Assembly (NCBI GenBank): GCA_020726505.1
Contig: JAHLEZ010000002.1
Span: 4,898,001 to 4,962,000, forward strand
Direction of reading: 5' to 3'
Length of the DNA: 64,000 nucleotides
Source of the DNA: Leptodontidium sp. MPI-SDFR-AT-0119
Taxonomy: Eukaryota > Ascomycota > Leotiomycetes > Helotiales > Leptodontidiaceae
The position numbers were made by a program, and so were the translations under genes. Positions 34,383 through 45,860 of this stretch are shown piece after piece (positions within the stretch are counted from its first letter, which is position 1; every line of letters begins with the position of its first letter). The notes under the pieces are model-generated. The model ran no database searches. It was given only the letters and a program-made list of their open reading frames with translations, and was not told the DNA's origin.

Positions 34383-36163
34383 ATGCCTGCGTATGTCGCA
34401 GAATCCATTCATGCCCTCTGATGCGGATGCTGACATTGACAGGCCTGGGGACCAGCATAACGCGAACGGGAAGGTAACTCTCAATCCATTCGAACCCATC
34501 ACTCCCCAAGTGTCGCCCTACACGGTCCAAGAGATCGCAATCCTACAAGCCCGTCTAGAGAAGCAATTGGGCCCAGAATATATATCCTCTCGAACCGGTC
34601 CCTCCAATCAGAAGGTGCACTACCTCGCAGCGGAGAAGTCTATCCAGCTTGCCAATGAAGTTTTCGGATTCAATGGCTGGTCCAGCCAAATCATGGACAT
34701 CCAAGTCGATTTCGTAGATGAAAACCCTCAGTCGATGAAAGTCAGCTTGGGGCTGTCGGTCATTGTACGGGTTACGCTTCGAGATGGCACGTTTCATGAG
34801 GATATCGGATATGGGCATATGGAGAATGCGAAGGGCAAGGCGGCGGCGTTTGAGAAGGCCAAGAAGGAGGGTACGACGGATGGGCTGAAGAGAGCACTGA
34901 AGAACTTTGGAAACGTTCTAGGGAATTGTCTTTATGATAAAGACTATGTGAAGAATGTTACCAAGATGAAGGTCGGATCCTCCAAGTTTGAACCGGATAG
35001 GTTGCATCGGCATTCTACATTTGCGCCGCCACCGAAAAAGGAACCAGAAATCAAGCAATCGGAAGAGAAGTCGCAGGTAGTGGCTGGGAATACAAGTCTT
35101 TGTAGGTGGCGGATGCTAAGGTAAAGAAGCTCTAGCTGATAATTTGCATAGTGTCTGAAGATACCATGGATGATGAGTTCGGAGGTATGTTCCTTTCTGC
35201 CTTTTCCTTGGACTTTACTTACAATCTCCAGACTTTGATGAAGCAGATTTCAGTGTAGCCGATCCTGATTCTCATCCCGACGAAGTAGTTGTACCAGAGC
35301 CTCCAGCGGCGGCCTCACACAACTTCAATAATTCTCGTAATGGAAACGCTGCTCATATTGCCGGAAATGCAAATCAGAACAGACCTCAAGGCAATCGTCC
35401 ACCGCCTCGAGCACCTCCTGGACGACCGACAGGCCCACCTCCAAACAATACTCTACCGCCGCAACCACAAACCCCCAACAGTGGCCTCACAAGATCCAAC
35501 AGCGGAGCAGCTCAGCAGCTACGCCCACCACCAGAAGCGAATGTCCAAGCCCGACCAATGCCACCACCAAACCCCATAGCAGGAAGGGTCCTAAACCAAC
35601 CAAGCCGTAACGGACCGCCATCAGCGCCAGCCTCTCCAGCCCGTCTAAACAAACCTTCCTCCAACGACAGCGACACCACTTCACTCCCACCACAAGGCCA
35701 AGGCTTCTTCTCTGCCAGAGCAGCCCAAATGCTCCCTGAAGGAACAACTACAGACGGCGCTCCTCCTCCGGCAATCCCAGCCCATCTCCCAGTATTCAAT
35801 CCCCACGCCGAATCACCTTCAATCCGCAAAACCCCTGGAATCGACCATAAATCCTCCAAACCTCTTACTCGAGACCTCAAACACGTCCCTGGATCCAGTC
35901 AAGCCGTCGGTGCTCCCGGAGCAGGAGCCGGAGCTGGTCCTGCTGGTCCACGATCTAATATCATGAATCCCCAATTCGATAATACGAGGAGGATCGGTGC
36001 GCCTGGAAGTCCCAGTCCGATGATGAATAGAAACTCGTATAAGCCGCCTACGATGTCTAAGAGACCGGTTGACTCCAGGGCTCCGTTGCATGATTTACCG
36101 CCTAACGGAGGTTTGGGCAGTGAAGCTGGTGGGGATTTGAAGAGGCAGCGCTTGAATGGTTAG
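34383..36163 (+). CDS. RAD52: RAD52 recombination mediator
   Basis: Exons 34383-34390, 34443-35101, 35152-35184 and 35232-36163 give 543 residues. The conserved annealing domain occupies about residues 25-200: YTVQEIAILQARLEKQLGPEYIS, FGFNGWSSQI, DGTFHEDIGYGH and KKEGTTDGLKRALKNFGNVLGNCLYDKDY. The rest is long, Pro/Ser-rich and disordered, with an acidic patch (DDEFGDFDEADFS) and a basic end (LKRQRLNG). RAD52 anneals RPA-coated single strands and loads RAD51 in homologous recombination. The first exon is 8 nt (MPA split), and exon 3 is 33 nt. The second intron uses GTAGGT at 35102. I rejected other nearby donors because they bring stops into frame. Confidence 0.94.
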
Positions 36164-37036
36164 CCATGATCCTTACTCAGAGGGTGGTGTATGGCGTGGG
36201 AGATGGCGTTTGGGTCATCTTTATCAGATTGCTTGACTTTGTTTGTTGCGGGGGCGTATGGATGGGATTTCAAAGTATAAGCACAACTCTTAGCTGTCGA
36301 CCAGACTCTTTCTGGAATTTGCATGCCGTAGCTAGCTTACTTTTTTGGTCTGTGGATGGATGGATTGGGCGGGCTTGTAAAGACTATGAGCAAAGACGTA
36401 GTTTGCACGTTTCCAGCTAGCTAGCCGGTTTGTTGTGGTAAAGCGAGAAAAGGAATAGATTTTTGTAGCTTTGCAGGAAGGGAGTGGAATGGAATAGAGG
36501 ATTTGTCGGATTCTATTGGAGCTAATCAATATCTTGCAATGTGATACTCAGACCCTGCCGCTTATCCCTTGCGACCGGTCGTGGATTTTACTGCCTGGAT
36601 GAAGAATCACGGCTGACGCTTACTGGCATTGTTGGCCATCGCTCGCTGCTCTTCTAAGTCACGGGAGATCAGAATAGCAGGCGGGCGGTAAATCTAAAAG
36701 GGAAAGATTATTGGCTCTTGGATGACCTTTTTGATTTTGCGTCTAAATCTGAAAATCTTGTCTGCTGCAGATAGAACAGATTTCAGCTCAACGTATAGCT
36801 CAAGTAGATGGGTGGCAATACCACTCAACTTGGCTAGCTAGGTAGGTACTTCAGAGACACGAGATTGCGAAGTAAAGAAAAAGAAGTACCGCTCTCCCAA
36901 CGCCGATCGACCATGCACCCCTTATGCCTGCCCAGCCATGTAACCAAAACAAAGGGAAGGATCGCAGGCTGAAAATTGCTGGCGTTTCGTGTGTCTCCAT
37001 GATCTCGTAACTTCGTATGTGAGGGAGAGTCCCATC
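36164..37036. other. 3' flanks of converging RAD52 and UBX genes
   Basis: 873 bp between convergent stop codons. A short GCTAGCTAGC run lies near 36413-36425. No gene supported. Confidence 0.5.
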
Positions 37037-38203
37037 CTACTTGACGATGAGGACAGCACTTGGCGCAAGACCGGCCTCTTTCAATGTCTTGGAGAAATCG
37101 ACACCACCAGCGAAAGTTTTCTTAGGGTATGTCATGGTGAAGCTCTCGACTGGAACTCCGGCATTCTCCCCCTCCAAAGCTTGAGCCACCTCGAATAGTG
37201 TAGTGTCCACCGGGAATGTCTTCATCACAACTCCAGTTGCGGTTTGTAATCTCAGTCGGGCCTCGGTGACTTCCTTCTTGGGTGCTGAATTGTTACTCGA
37301 ACTGGCTTGGGCGGTTGCGGCGGCTGCGAGAGTTGGGTCTGGTGGTGGAGCACGGCCTTCACGCTCTGCCTTTTGGGCTTCAGCCTTCAATCTGCGGGCT
37401 TCCTTGTCTGCGGCAATCTTTTCTTGAATTCGGCGTTTGGCTGCAAGATCATCGACTTTCTCCTGGCGCTTCTTTGCGGCGGCCTTGATCTGCTCTTGCT
37501 TGGCCAAGTTCTCCTTTGCGTCCTGGACTTCCTTGGTCGACTTCATCCGGATTTTCTAGGAGTAAGAATGTTAGAATCTTCCCTTATGAAATGTATTCCC
37601 TCGGAGAATGCTTGATGTAGGCTAGTTTGTACCTCGTTTGCCTTCGCCTCCTCCCGATCCTGAATCGCCTTCAGGGCCTTCTTCGCCGCGGCCTTCTCCC
37701 TCAACTCCTGCAGCTTCGCCTTCTTCTCTTCCTCAGTCAAAGGCGCAATCTCCTCTGTAGATTCCGAGAACTTGTCATGGCCACTATGGAAACCCCGCAG
37801 TTAGCACCAGGTATACCCCTCCATATGCGATAGTAGCGGGGTAACGTACGTTCTCTCCCCATGGGCCTCTGCTTGTGCCATACTTCGCAGCTTTCTGCCG
37901 CAGATATCGCACACCAAGGATTGTGCCACCTCTCCTTCCTTCAAGGGCGCTGCCTCGATGCTCGGGTTTGTCTCGTCCTCTTCGGCGGCGGCGGTTGCGG
38001 CTGCGCTGATCTCCTCCCAGGATTTGTCCTGGTTGTCTTCGAGCCATTGCAATGCTGGGTTTACTGTAAAGAGACGGGTCAGCTTTGAGGGCGTATTGTA
38101 GAATGAGAAAGACCTTACAAGAACCAGTCTTCTTGAATGCCAGCTCAGCTCTCTCCTTGTCGAAGCCCATGTCCAAGAGAACCGCCAGATCTGATTGTGC
38201 CAT
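37037..38203 (-). CDS. UBA-UBX domain protein (UBXN1/SAKS1-like Cdc48 adaptor)
   Basis: Minus-strand exons 38203-38119, 38063-37850, 37783-37633 and 37555-37037 give 322 residues. The UBA domain (residues 1-40, LLDMGFDKERAELAFKKTG and NPALQWLEDN) binds ubiquitin. A C2H2-like site follows (CDICGRKL with H-x5-H near residues 83-104). A long charged coiled coil (EEEKKAKLQELREKAAAKKA, KRQEKVDDLAAKRRIQEKI) fills the middle. The C-terminal UBX fold (ARLRLQTATGVVMKTFPVD to LAPSAVLIVK) should bind Cdc48/p97. The architecture matches UBXN1/SAKS1, an adaptor linking ubiquitinated clients to Cdc48. Introns are 55, 66 and 77 bp. It shares a 647-bp divergent promoter with the VAP gene. Confidence 0.9.
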
Positions 38204-38850
38204 CTTGGAAGAAGTTGTTGGATCTCTTTCGAAGTTTCGCGATTCTTAAACGGTACTCGAGTATGTACTGTATGTAGAAGAAGAAGAAGTTGTGCAGGTC
38301 TTCGAAGCTGTGGACTTTATTTATGGAGGGGTTTCGGAGTTAGTCCATCCAGTCCAGAATGGAATGAATAAGTATGGTAGAGTATTGAAGCTTGGCAGCT
38401 ATCTGGCCCACTCACTACCTCCGAAGGTCAGATCAGGTCCGCTAGCCGCACCCCAGTGAATGACGTTTTAGCGAGGAACCGATGGCCGCCCAAGAACCGG
38501 CTGGTCCATCCATGATCACCATCCAGACGGAGACGAGCAACACCACAAGGGCAAGTCAGGACCAGACAAGCAAGACAATAAGAACACACGCACGACCGAT
38601 TCAACACTGTCTCTCACAACAACCAACCACCATCACTTCACCTTACGACTACTCTACACCTGATATACTTTTTCTTCCTTCGACTCCATCACCAATCACT
38701 TCCTTCCTTCTCCCACCACCTCTTTGTCCAGATCGCCTGGTACATATCCGCGACAACCTCGTTCATCTGAGCGATCTTTCTTTCATACAATTACCAACCA
38801 CTCTGCCAACCTCGAGGCACCTCGAAACATACCTTCTGCCATCCGCGATC
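38204..38850. promoter_or_regulatory. divergent promoter, UBA-UBX gene / VAP gene
   Basis: 647 bp separate two start codons pointing apart. The half next to the VAP gene is C/T- and CA-rich (38580-38850) and looks like its leader. GAAGAAGAAGAAG lies at about 38277-38290 on the UBX side. No distinct TATA box was found. Confidence 0.5.
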
Positions 38851-40033
38851 ATGTCCGTCGAGATCGAACCCACCGAGCTTGCCTTCACCCGTATGTACGC
38901 TGCCATTGCAGACAGGGGAGATCTAACAAAACAATAGGGCCCTTTACCACCGAGGTGTCGCAATCGCTCAAGATCAGAAACTCCAACCGCACACCCGTTG
39001 CCTTCAAGGTATGCTACGTCGTTTGCGCCCCTACATGTATACCAGTTTGCTGACCATCTGTTCGATCTGCAGGTCAAGACCACCGCTCCTAAGCAGTACG
39101 GCGCACCTCCCACATGAACCCCCGAGCTATTGTTGACAAAGGTTACAGATACTGTGTCCGCCCCAACTCGGGAAGAATCGAGCCAGGAAAGGAGGTCGAG
39201 GTTACCGGTATGTGGCTTGTCGTGCTAGCTAGCTCTCAAGTAATTGTTTTGGTGCTGATGGTTTCCCCGCAGTTCTTTTGCAGGCGATGAAACAGGATCC
39301 TCCTTTGGATATCAAGTGCAGAGACAAGTTCCTCGTCCAGTCCGTCGCTGTCACAGCCGATAAGGAATTTACCAATATCCAGTCCATTGTGAGAATCGCC
39401 GACCTTATCTGCCAGGTACATCTACTAATAGGACACAGTGGCAGCATGTTGATGAGGCTGAGAGGTCAAGTGTTCAAGAGAAGAAGATCCGGGTCGTCTA
39501 CCTCGCTCCAGGAAGTTCTGCAGCTGCTGTTACACCCATGAAGAATGGCATAAACGGTGCCTCCAACCACTCTGTATGTTTCCCTGTCGCCCATGCAAGA
39601 CTGAGCTAACAGGTATTAGGTTGATACCCCCGAGACTGCCCCTCCAGCTTACAGCAACCAACGCTCTCCATCTCCAGAACAGACCTATACCCCTGAGACT
39701 CGTCGTTCTATCATCGGAACCAAGCCAGATACCGATACGCCATCCGCCAAGTCATCTGGCTCTAACCTCGCAAGTTCTATTCCCGCAGCAGCCAGCACTG
39801 CCGCCCCTCTGTCCTACGAAGAGATGAAGGTCAAGCTCGCCGAGGCCCAAGCTACAATCTCATCATACGCACAAGAGGGTGGTCTGAGGATGCGAAAGGT
39901 AGCGAAGGGGGAGACAAGCAACGAAACAGTCAACAACTTGGCTCACCAAGTCCAAGCCAACCAAGGTGTCCCTCTTCAAATCGTCGCCGCGCTCTGCTTA
40001 ATCAGCTTCCTGCTCGCTTATATCTTTTTCTGA
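38851..40033 (+). CDS. SCS2: VAP-family ER membrane protein (SCS2-like, MSP domain)
   Basis: Seven exons (38851-38890, 38938-39008, 39073-39095, 39149-39207, 39273-39388, 39439-39573, 39620-40033) give 285 residues. The MSP domain fills residues 1-125: VEIEPTELAFTRPFTTEVSQ, LKIRNSNRTPVAFKVKTTAP, YCVRPNSGRIEPG and KDKFLVQS-like RDKFLVQSVAVT. A Pro/Ser/Thr-rich linker, a short coiled coil (YEEMKVKLAEAQATI) and a C-terminal tail anchor (IVAALCLISFLLAYIFF) follow. VAPs sit in the ER membrane and recruit FFAT-motif proteins to contact sites and lipid-transfer pathways. It has the most introns in the window (64, 47, 53, 65, 50 and 46 bp in mixed order), including a 23-nt exon, yet every junction restores the domain. 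Confidence 0.93.
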
Positions 40034-40988
40034 GTCGCATCTGTTTCCTGGGGAAGTGTACGTTAGGGAGGGGCGTTGGTTTAGTCAGGAGGAAGCAAGC
40101 AAGACAGGTTAGGCTGGCTGGCAGAAAGCAGATAGTCAGAACGGCAGGCATTTTGATTGGGTTGGCCACAGTACAATTGCAGCGCTGCAGAGCCACTACT
40201 CTTGTACTTCCTTCTTCTTGAGGCGCAGAAATCATGACAGATTTGACTTGATGATGGTGGTGGTGGTGGATATGGCATATCATCTTCCTTCCTCTACAGG
40301 AGCAGCAGTTCCTCTTTTTTACTTGGCGACTACGTACGTATGTACATCCATGAACGAACGAACTCTCAACGAAGATTTCCTTAAATGTCTTTGTACTCTA
40401 TCGCGCTGCTACTTCTATTCAGTTTTGATTCGTCTTTTTTCTTCAATTGCTTGCTTGCGTGCTTTTCCTTCTACGATATATTTTAGAGCGGATGAAGCGA
40501 ATGTTATGGTTGCCGAGAAGAAATCGTTGAATAGATGATTGCTCAAGGCTGAGAGAAGAATGACTCTGCTTGTAACTGCGGAGGAGGGAGGTATAAATGA
40601 AATGAAAGAAATGCCATTCAAGTACTCAAATTGTACAAATGGCCTTCCTTCCATCCTTGACTCCTATCTATCAGACCCCAATGTCATATCATGCAACTTT
40701 TCCTTCGAGATCATGAAAGCTCATGTGTGATTCACTTTTGCGGCATTTCCACTCTATTCTTACTGCCTTGGTTACTTTAGGACTGGACTTGGAGAATGAG
40801 AATGCTAAGCCGCTCTTCTGCGTGATGCAAACAGCATGTACAGTACCCCTACTTTTCCCGTCTCTCTGCCTCAAGTCTTGAGTCTTCCACATGAGCTTGA
40901 GACTGTTTCATGGTTACAGACTCATGCTCTGAGGATTGGGAACTGGAGGGTTTCTTCTAGAATCGGGGATGTACATCACCCAGCCATC
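40034..40988. other. 3' flank of VAP gene, no supported gene
   Basis: 955 bp. Contains a TGGTGG run near 40255-40268. Short frames on both strands lack recognisable content. Confidence 0.45.
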
Positions 40989-41222
40989 ATCGGTGGCCTA
41001 AAATGGACGCTTCCTAAAACAGATGCTAATGGCTCCCAAAATTGATGATGAATCTTAAAGTTGATGGATCCCAAAATTGATCTTACTAAAAACCGACGGA
41101 TCCTAAAATGCTTCCCAAATTTTATGGCTCCTGAACTGATACCACCAAAAATTGATGGATCTTAAAACGCCTCCCAAAGTTGATGGATGCCAAATTGATG
41201 CCTCCAGAAATTGATGGCTCTC
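40989..41222. repeat. degenerate tandem repeat (minisatellite), unit about 16 bp
   Basis: At least eight diverged copies of a GATGGMTCCCAAAATT-like unit can be read by eye, some separated by partial units. Examples begin near 41028 (AATGGCTCCCAAAATT), 41063, 41153, 41181 and 41207. The array ends shortly before the kinase-like pseudogene. Confidence 0.6.
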
Positions 41223-41356
41223 ACCCCGCTCATGACTGCCGGTAGTTTTGAGTCACCTTGGTTAAGCTGCTGACTGCTGATTTGTCAAGACAGCCCACAG
41301 ATACTCTAGGTTGTCTGCCCTCTCACAACAATCATTCCTCTTTACATCTGTTCAGT

Positions 41357-42464
41357 ATGGCTTCCACCGTCCCAGATCGCGGCACAAAGATTGACATAGA
41401 TCTTGTGCCTACGATTGAAACATTACAACAAACACATACACCTGAGCGCTTATTACCCTCTCACGAGGTGATACCAAGCTCGAAGAAGAGGAGAGCATCT
41501 CCTTTAGAGACGTACCGTGGAACGAAACAGTCTGAAGGTAACACAGGTGCAACTTCAACCGTCATAGCCAAACCTGCGCCGCACAGCCAGGCACTGGTAC
41601 CAACTGCTGAAGCTGTTATCGGGACGCCCGATACGATATTGGAGTCACCGTGGGATCATTATCGACAAGTCTTCGAGCTCAGTCTTGGTAGCTTTGTTAT
41701 TGTTGTTTCCGAAAAGGCCACTCACGATCTCGTTACTATGAAGGGGCTTTCAGGGTGCTGACGAGGTCCGTATACTACAGTCACTTGGCCACAGAAACTT
41801 GCATCAAAGGCTGGAATGTTTCCGCCTTAACGACTCCTACTTTGCGGTTTTTGGCTACGATCCCATCTCACTTGCACATATTGCATGCTCCCCTCCTTTC
41901 CTTACCGAGCTTCAGCTGGCGGCCATAGTAGGACAGACAAGTATTATCACCTGGTTTGTAACTTCTCTTGCTGACTGATAAAGATTCTTGACGGGCTTGC
42001 GTATCTTGCTGAGAACGGCTTAGAACCGGGCCCCTACAAGTGCTCAAATATCCTTCTCGACGCTGGTGGTACTGTCAAAATTAGTAAGTAAGAGCCGGGT
42101 TTATTATATCAGTACTAATGCATTGGATAGTTCTGCAAAGAGATCCCCTCGAAACAAGACCTGAAGGCTTTAGGGTATGTAACCATAGAACTCATACAGA
42201 AATATCCCAACGGTAGTGGGTCTATCGGCCTGGAGGACTTCGAACACAGGCCTTCCGACGGGAATGCGGTCGGCTTTCTGGCGATGACCACGTCAGCGAC
42301 GTCGCTTGAACAGCTCTTTTCTGTGGGTGGGTCTAATCTTCTAAACAATACGTTACTGACGTCCACAGCACCCGTTCTTAGATTGTGACTGGAGGGACGA
42401 GGATCTCAAATGGATAGTGGCACTTGCGGCAGTCACTACCCACCGAGGATGGCGTTATAAATAA
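41357..42464 (+). pseudogene. kinase-like (pseudokinase) gene, frameshifted
   Basis: From ATG 41357 the frame encodes a Ser/Arg/Lys-rich start (SSKKRRAS), then YRQVFELSLGSFVIVV, the start of a kinase-like fold. It meets a stop at 41759-41761, directly after KGLSG. One frame over, ADEVRILQSLGHRNLH continues the same fold, then LAAIVGQ, ILDGLAYLAEN, YKCSNILLDAGGTVKI, DLKALGYVTIELIQKYPNGSG and a last exon from HPFLDCDW to GWRYK and TAA. The break is a one-base shift near 41755. The intron after VGQ starts with ACAAGT rather than a GT or GC donor, and the next junction needs an unusual acceptor. The HRD and DFG motifs are absent (EPGPYKCSN replaces HRDxKxxN), so the intact ancestor was already a pseudokinase. 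This resembles a family of fungal kinase-like proteins without catalytic residues. Confidence 0.6.
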
Positions 42465-43425
42465 GGTCAAGTCTGCTCTCGGTGTATACATTGCTACTAT
42501 ATATCTCTACAATGACATGCCTGGGAGATGGATAACCGAATATTTTCTTGGTTATGGCGCAATATTAGGTACTGTTCTTCGTGACTTGTGGTAAGCGCAT
42601 GCAGTGCATGTCACCTCCTTGTCTTATTCTTGAATCTCTCTAGAAGAGCCACAGATAGTGATTGAAGGAAATGGCACTTCCTCTTCCTCCAAACCGTCTA
42701 CTTTGTAGAGCTGAGAGCGGAATTGACGTAACAAGCGGTCGAGTACCGTTGGTATTGGGGTTGGCATATACTAGAGTTCTCCTCTAATTCGGAGATCTCC
42801 ACCTGCTCGGAGTAGTCGGAGATTCTCCAACTTATTCGGAGATCCCCATCTCCTGTTCCTTGTCACTTGGTACCTATGTGCCTCTTGTTACATTGGTATC
42901 CTCTAGTACATAGAGCCTAGGGCTCATGTTACAGATACTATAGGTTAGTTAGCTCACGTATAAAGAATCGTAGCCGATATTTAAATTAATAAGTTAAGCA
43001 TAAATTAAGCAATACCTCGCTTCGGTATCCTTCATCTGAACTGGTATGGAAACCTCTCCATCGAGCTAAAAGAGTCAAACATACGGCTAAAACACAGTAA
43101 GAAAAAGATGGATAAGAAGAGTTCTACAACTAGTCGTCTCCTTAGGGAAACTAGCCACTAGGAGTAGTAACGTTTAGGAATTGCACCCAAGTTAGAAGGC
43201 TCCATTTCCCCTGAAATGAGGACTTAGGGTGGAGGAATGATTAATAAACTAACTCGAATAGAGCGGAGTAGCAATAATAATGGAAATTCGAGTCAGTGCT
43301 AATATCTCTATCCCATCGCGATATACATTCATTGTTATAGTCAAATTATTCTTGGACTCGAGGCTCTACGGATAACCGTGTCGAAAAGTTATAAATGCAG
43401 CCAAGCAATCCAAAGTAGGATATTC
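42465..43425. other. decayed intergenic DNA
   Basis: About 0.96 kb with no gene. TTCGGAGAT occurs three times within 42787-42845, in part as an inverted pair (GGAGATCTCC). From 42950 the sequence becomes AT-richer, suggestive of old repeat remnants. Confidence 0.4.
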
Positions 43426-44487
43426 TCAAGCACTCCTATTCCTTTTGGTCATCCCATCGCTCTCTTTGCCCTCCTTTCTAGCTTTCATTGCGAAATTCAG
43501 CTGCGCAAACAATACCAACAAAGCCCCTATCCCAATAATTGCAAAAATCGCAATAAAGAACAGAATAACTCCAATAGAAAATCCCCAACTAGCTTTCACA
43601 AAAGCCTCCCACGTATCATTCTGCCTCGCAGCAAGTACAACTTGCATTGAACTTAATATCAACGACAGTGCAGCGAACATGAACACAAGAAAGACCGCAG
43701 CGCTTTGAATGTAATCCCTTATACCCCATTGGGTTTCTTGGTAGTACCAGCGGCGCGTGATGAAATCCTTCTTTCTGGACGGCGGACAATAGAGCCGAAC
43801 GGCCCAGTTGAGACGTGTGAGGCGGAGTTGACCGTATTCGTAGCGGGGTGAGACGAGGGTCGTATGTAGGAAAGGTTGAATGAAGTGCTGGAACTCCGTA
43901 TAGGTTACTGAGGAAGGGATTAGGTGCGCGGCTTGTGCCAGGTGAAAGTCGGATGAGTGACGGATTAGATAGGCATAGGAACGTACTAGGCCGATGGCTG
44001 CAGGTCTGTATTGAGGACATGCTAGCGGGTGTGAGTTTTGAGGGGTTGTGGGATCGGTTGACGAGGTGGGGAGGTAGGTGGTCCAAAAATCGGTGCTCAG
44101 GAGGCAGTGGGGGATTGGCTTGAGGTAGATCGATTTGCCGTACCAGATAAGATGTAGACCCGGATCTTCGGTGATGATGATCGAGCGGTTCTTGATGAGC
44201 TGGACATGTAGAGCATCTATGTTCGAGCCGCCCTTACGGGCTACGAAGGTCAAGATAGGTGCTAATTCATCTAGGGTTGGGGATACTAGCTCGCGTTGCA
44301 AGAATCCTCTTACGTCGGTAACGAAAGGTTCACCGGGGACGATCAGGCTGGAGAGTTGACTTGCACTTGGAAGATTGGAGCCTATGCTTTGAGGCCTGTG
44401 TGGCATGTTTGGTGGCGCTGAGCCTTGCTGGACCAGCTGAATTTTTTGGATTAAATGTGAACTTTCCGTAAGTAGATTCTCGGACAT
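43426..44487 (-). CDS. DUF6601 membrane protein
   Basis: A single minus-strand exon of 353 residues from the ATG at 44487. The frame is open further upstream but has no other ATG. The middle holds LVSPTLDELAPILTFVARKG and NRSIIITEDPGLHLIWYGKSIYLKPIPHCLL, then AIGLVRSYAYLIRHSSDFHLAQ and YEYGQLRLTRLNWAVRL. These match the fungal DUF6601 family (ExxLHLVW, FLKPIPRFLL, SHxSDFxIA, YGELRLSRLN). Two transmembrane segments close the protein (SAAVFLVFMFAALSLILSSM and GVILFFIAIFAIIGIGALLV) before a basic tail. The function of DUF6601 is unknown; members are often found next to NLR or heterokaryon-incompatibility genes in my experience of such loci, which is only an impression. Confidence 0.83.
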   Translation of the reverse strand: MSENLLTESSHLIQKIQLVQQGSAPPNMPHRPQSIGSNLPSASQLSSLIVPGEPFVTDVRGFLQRELVSPTLDELAPILTFVARKGGSNIDALHVQLIKNRSIIITEDPGLHLIWYGKSIYLKPIPHCLLSTDFWTTYLPTSSTDPTTPQNSHPLACPQYRPAAIGLVRSYAYLIRHSSDFHLAQAAHLIPSSVTYTEFQHFIQPFLHTTLVSPRYEYGQLRLTRLNWAVRLYCPPSRKKDFITRRWYYQETQWGIRDYIQSAAVFLVFMFAALSLILSSMQVVLAARQNDTWEAFVKASWGFSIGVILFFIAIFAIIGIGALLVLFAQLNFAMKARKEGKESDGMTKRNRSA

Positions 44488-45860
44488 TATTTGAATTGAT
44501 AGGAGAGAAGTGAGGATGCTTTGAGATGATTTCAGCTGAGACCTCCCTCTTGATGTGGTGAAAGGCAACCTCAGCCTCGCCCCGCCTCGCCCCGCCAACA
44601 CCAGCACTATTGGAGATTATTATATCTTACGAGTATCACAACCTCGGTGTCATGTACCATAGAGAAATTAATATATCCAGCTAGTTACAAGGTCAAACAT
44701 AAATTATAAAGCGACGATCGATTGCAATAGAATTATATATACGAAGCGACATCCATTTTGCCAGTTACCTACCAGTCCAGCCATTTACGAGTCAGTGAGG
44801 ACTTGTCAGAATTCGTCTTCTGTACCACACCTCGCAGGACTCAGCACAACCCGAGAGCTATTATCCAATACTCGAGTAGTAACCACCGTTTGAGACTCCT
44901 GCGTAGAACAGGGAGAATAGCTAATCAGGGCAGGCACAATCCTCTGCGAATCTCAATAGAGAGGAAGAATGCTTAGCGATGCTGCTCTGATAACCAGGTA
45001 CTCAGCAGTCAAGCTGCTTCGAAGCACCGCCCCAAAAGCACCAGACTTGTGGAACCTCATTTCAAGGAAGCGCGAGGCAGAAGATGGAGAGGCTTCTAGC
45101 CAAACAGGCTGTAGCAGCTTCAAAGACGTGGTACCATCTAGCAGACGCGTAGGTAGCAAGCCCTCCAAGCCCGATTCTCGGCGGCCACCACTCAATAGGA
45201 CCCCGATGTATATGCTTCTCTTCTTCCTTATCTTCCTCGATTGGTGGAGGGTAACGAAAATCGGAGACCTTGGCATGCAGAGGATGAGCTGCTGAGGGCA
45301 GTAGCAGAGAGGATGGCCTATCGAAAAGGCAAGCCGAAGGCAATTCTGCATAAGGCGTAGTATTGGTAATGAAGATGACTCGGGCGATTTCCTATCGATA
45401 TACGCATTAGCATCAGCTTAATATACAGTTTTGTCATGGTTTGTATTCGCGGAGCAGAGTTGCAGCTTCCTGCGTTGGATTGCTGGAACTCGGTATTGTT
45501 TTGCCCGGAATGATGTCGCATTAAGGTTACGCCGTCCCCTCTAGGGTCAAGTAAGTTACTGTAGTAACATTAGCTAAGCGGGGCGAGGGTTCTAACGTCC
45601 TAACATATAAGAACCATCACCCGTGAGCATGGTGAAAGTTTACAATCCAGCGGAGCAATTGTAGCTTTTCTCTGGTATCTTTTGAATTTTGTGCCAAGAT
45701 CGCTCAATGGGTTTCCGTATATATCTGCAAGTGCGGCTGAGGGTTTAGCAAAGCAAGGTTAGCGCCAATCTCTCAGCCCGATTTTTTGCCTCCCATCGAA
45801 CCTCACACATCAGTTCTCTCTGCTGTGGTACGATAGCCATAGTGTCTTTGTATATACATC
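44488..45860. other. intergenic, promoter side of DUF6601 and STAND genes
   Basis: 1.37 kb between divergent genes. A CCTCGCCCCG repeat occurs twice at 44574-44595. Frames of 100-130 codons on both strands at 44953-45351 overlap each other and show nothing recognisable. GTTAC and GTAAC arms flank TGTA at 45554-45567. Confidence 0.45.

Noticed and set aside
44953..45351. opposed open frames of about 110-130 codons
   Set aside because: They are mirror frames of each other and match nothing known.
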